Below, piece by piece: positions 63,194 to 64,000 of a stretch of 64,000 bases of DNA. Location: positions 124,001 to 188,000 of the forward strand of contig CAZMZW010000003.1 of NCBI GenBank assembly GCA_964571135.1, given 5' to 3'. This DNA comes from CAZMZW01 sp964571135. Lineage in GTDB: Bacteria; Chloroflexota; Anaerolineae; Anaerolineales; Anaerolineaceae. Made by a program: the position numbers and the translations under genes. Position 1 is the first letter of the stretch, and each line of letters starts with the position of its first letter. The notes below the pieces were generated by a model. It was given only the letters and a program-made list of their open reading frames with translations. It was not told the origin of the DNA and did not search any database.

Positions 63194-64000
63194 TTAGCTG
63201 GGGGTTGCAGCCCCGCTAATTCCAGTCCATCCGAATACACGGGATGAACTGGCTGCACCGGCAGGCACCCAAATTTGCTGTCCATCAGCGGTCGTTCCAG
63301 ACTGTCGCACTGGCTGAATATACCAGCGGATGATGTGGATGGCAGTATCCGAAGGACGGAATGTGACGGGAACAATATATTTGGTATCCGGTGTGTAGTC
63401 CACCAGTTTCTTGCCTGCACCGGTGGTGAGATCTTCAATGTTTACTGCATAGGTCTCGCCTTCACGCATTCCACCGATTGCTGCCCATTGCAGAGTGACA
63501 GTTTCATTGGTTGCACTGAATGTGGACCCATCTGCCGGTAAAAGAAGGTTTGTGGGTGAGTAAGGCGGAGGCAGAGTTGGTGTGGGTGTTGGGCCTGGCG
63601 TAGGCAACCGCTGACAGAGCGGGATTTTAATGATCTGACCCACATATACAATATCAGAAGTCAAACCATTATAGGTTTTCAGTGTTTCAATTGCGATTCC
63701 ATAATTTTGTGCGATTCCACCTAAGTAGTCATTCTCACCTACACGTATTTCCAACTTCTGGCAGGCCGTCTCGGTTTTCTGGGCAATGCTCAAGGTTGTA
63801 GTAGGCATCGGTGAAGCGGTTGGCGTTGGTTGTGGAACTTTTATTACCTGCCCAATGGTTAGAACACCGCAATTGGGAGGAAGATTATTGATATCCACGA
63901 TGCTTTGAATGGATACCCCGAAAGCACCAGCGATCAGTCCACAAGTATCTCCCGATATGACAGTATGTTCTTTAGGCGGCAGCGGTGTAAAAGTTGGCTG
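63194..64000 (-). CDS. LysM-domain surface protein (C-terminal part; runs off the window)
   Basis: The frame is open to the window edge. Two LysM-like repeats are visible: HTVISGDTCGLIAGAFGVS...LTIGQVIKVP and IRVGENDYLGGIAQNYGIA...VYVGQIIKIP. Thr/Pro linkers (PTPGPTPTPTLPPP) join them to a C-terminal Ig/FnIII-like domain (NLLLPADGSTFSATNETVTLQWAAIGG...IHIIRWYIQPVRQ). It probably binds peptidoglycan or other glycans outside the cell. The N-terminus with any signal peptide is outside the window. Confidence 0.85.
   Translation of the reverse strand, partial: QPTFTPLPPKEHTVISGDTCGLIAGAFGVSIQSIVDINNLPPNCGVLTIGQVIKVPQPTPTASPMPTTTLSIAQKTETACQKLEIRVGENDYLGGIAQNYGIAIETLKTYNGLTSDIVYVGQIIKIPLCQRLPTPGPTPTPTLPPPYSPTNLLLPADGSTFSATNETVTLQWAAIGGMREGETYAVNIEDLTTGAGKKLVDYTPDTKYIVPVTFRPSDTAIHIIRWYIQPVRQSGTTADGQQIWVPAGAASSSRVFGWTGISGAATPS

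Overview
The window looks like a chromosomal segment of an anaerobic, mesophilic member of the Chloroflexota, most likely class Anaerolineae. The evidence is the gene mix rather than a marker gene: lipoprotein and LysM surface proteins with long TPTPTP linkers, a stand-alone RRM protein, YtxH and HEAT-repeat proteins, a mevalonate-pathway decarboxylase, a FabL-type enoyl reductase, an oxygen-sensitive glycyl radical enzyme with its activase, and an MtaB-type methyltransferase. There is no rRNA, recognisable tRNA, CRISPR array, prophage or transposase. One 100-N scaffold gap sits at 36316-36415.

Layout. 1-6.3 kb: a truncated multi-PAS sensor, a flavodoxin-like protein, a 3'-end remnant of a class V aminotransferase, a frameshifted flavodoxin, and a SnoaL-like / SDR / phytoene-desaturase-like operon. 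6.4-12.9 kb: a CPBP protease behind a long leader, a hypothetical gene, an Ig-like lipoprotein and a heterodimeric ABC exporter with one degenerate ATP site. 13-20.2 kb: GNAT protein, class V aminotransferase, DUF1461 and spermidine-synthase-like membrane proteins, the bifunctional NAD(P)HX repair enzyme, YtxH and a small membrane protein. 20.3-21.35 kb: a small AT-rich island with an HNH nuclease and a dispersed repeat. 21.35-27.4 kb: pth-mfd-uvrB with no spacing between genes. 27.6-31.7 kb: two hypothetical membrane proteins and proBA.

32.2-38.8 kb is a sugar-import operon (ROK regulator, binding protein, ATPase, permease, then a glucokinase). It is preceded by one promoter overlapping a near-perfect Bacillus-type xylose operator. 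38.9-43.4 kb holds a Gfo/Idh oxidoreductase divergent from a glycyl radical enzyme and its activase. 43.4-47.4 kb holds acylphosphatase, a HEAT protein, a site-2 protease, a (di)phosphomevalonate decarboxylase and the RRM protein. 47.5-53.5 kb holds a divergent Nramp relative, an orphan MtaB and an MgtA-type Mg2+ P-type ATPase with a roughly 350-nt structured leader carrying a 36-codon ORF. 53.5-56.2 kb encodes a TIM-barrel-like protein, an FtsZ paralogue whose catalytic T7 loop is altered, and a 72-residue protein. 56.3-64 kb carries general metabolism (epimerase, AlkZ-like, thiolase, cyclase, FabL, class III aminotransferase, TrxB) and a truncated LysM protein.

The most interesting observations are the mgtA leader, the FtsZ paralogue (T7 loop Asp to His), the xylose-type operator, the glycyl radical enzyme with an unusual GCQE active-site motif, and the Nramp relative lacking the DPGN and MPH metal-binding motifs. 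No completely new multi-gene system was proven.
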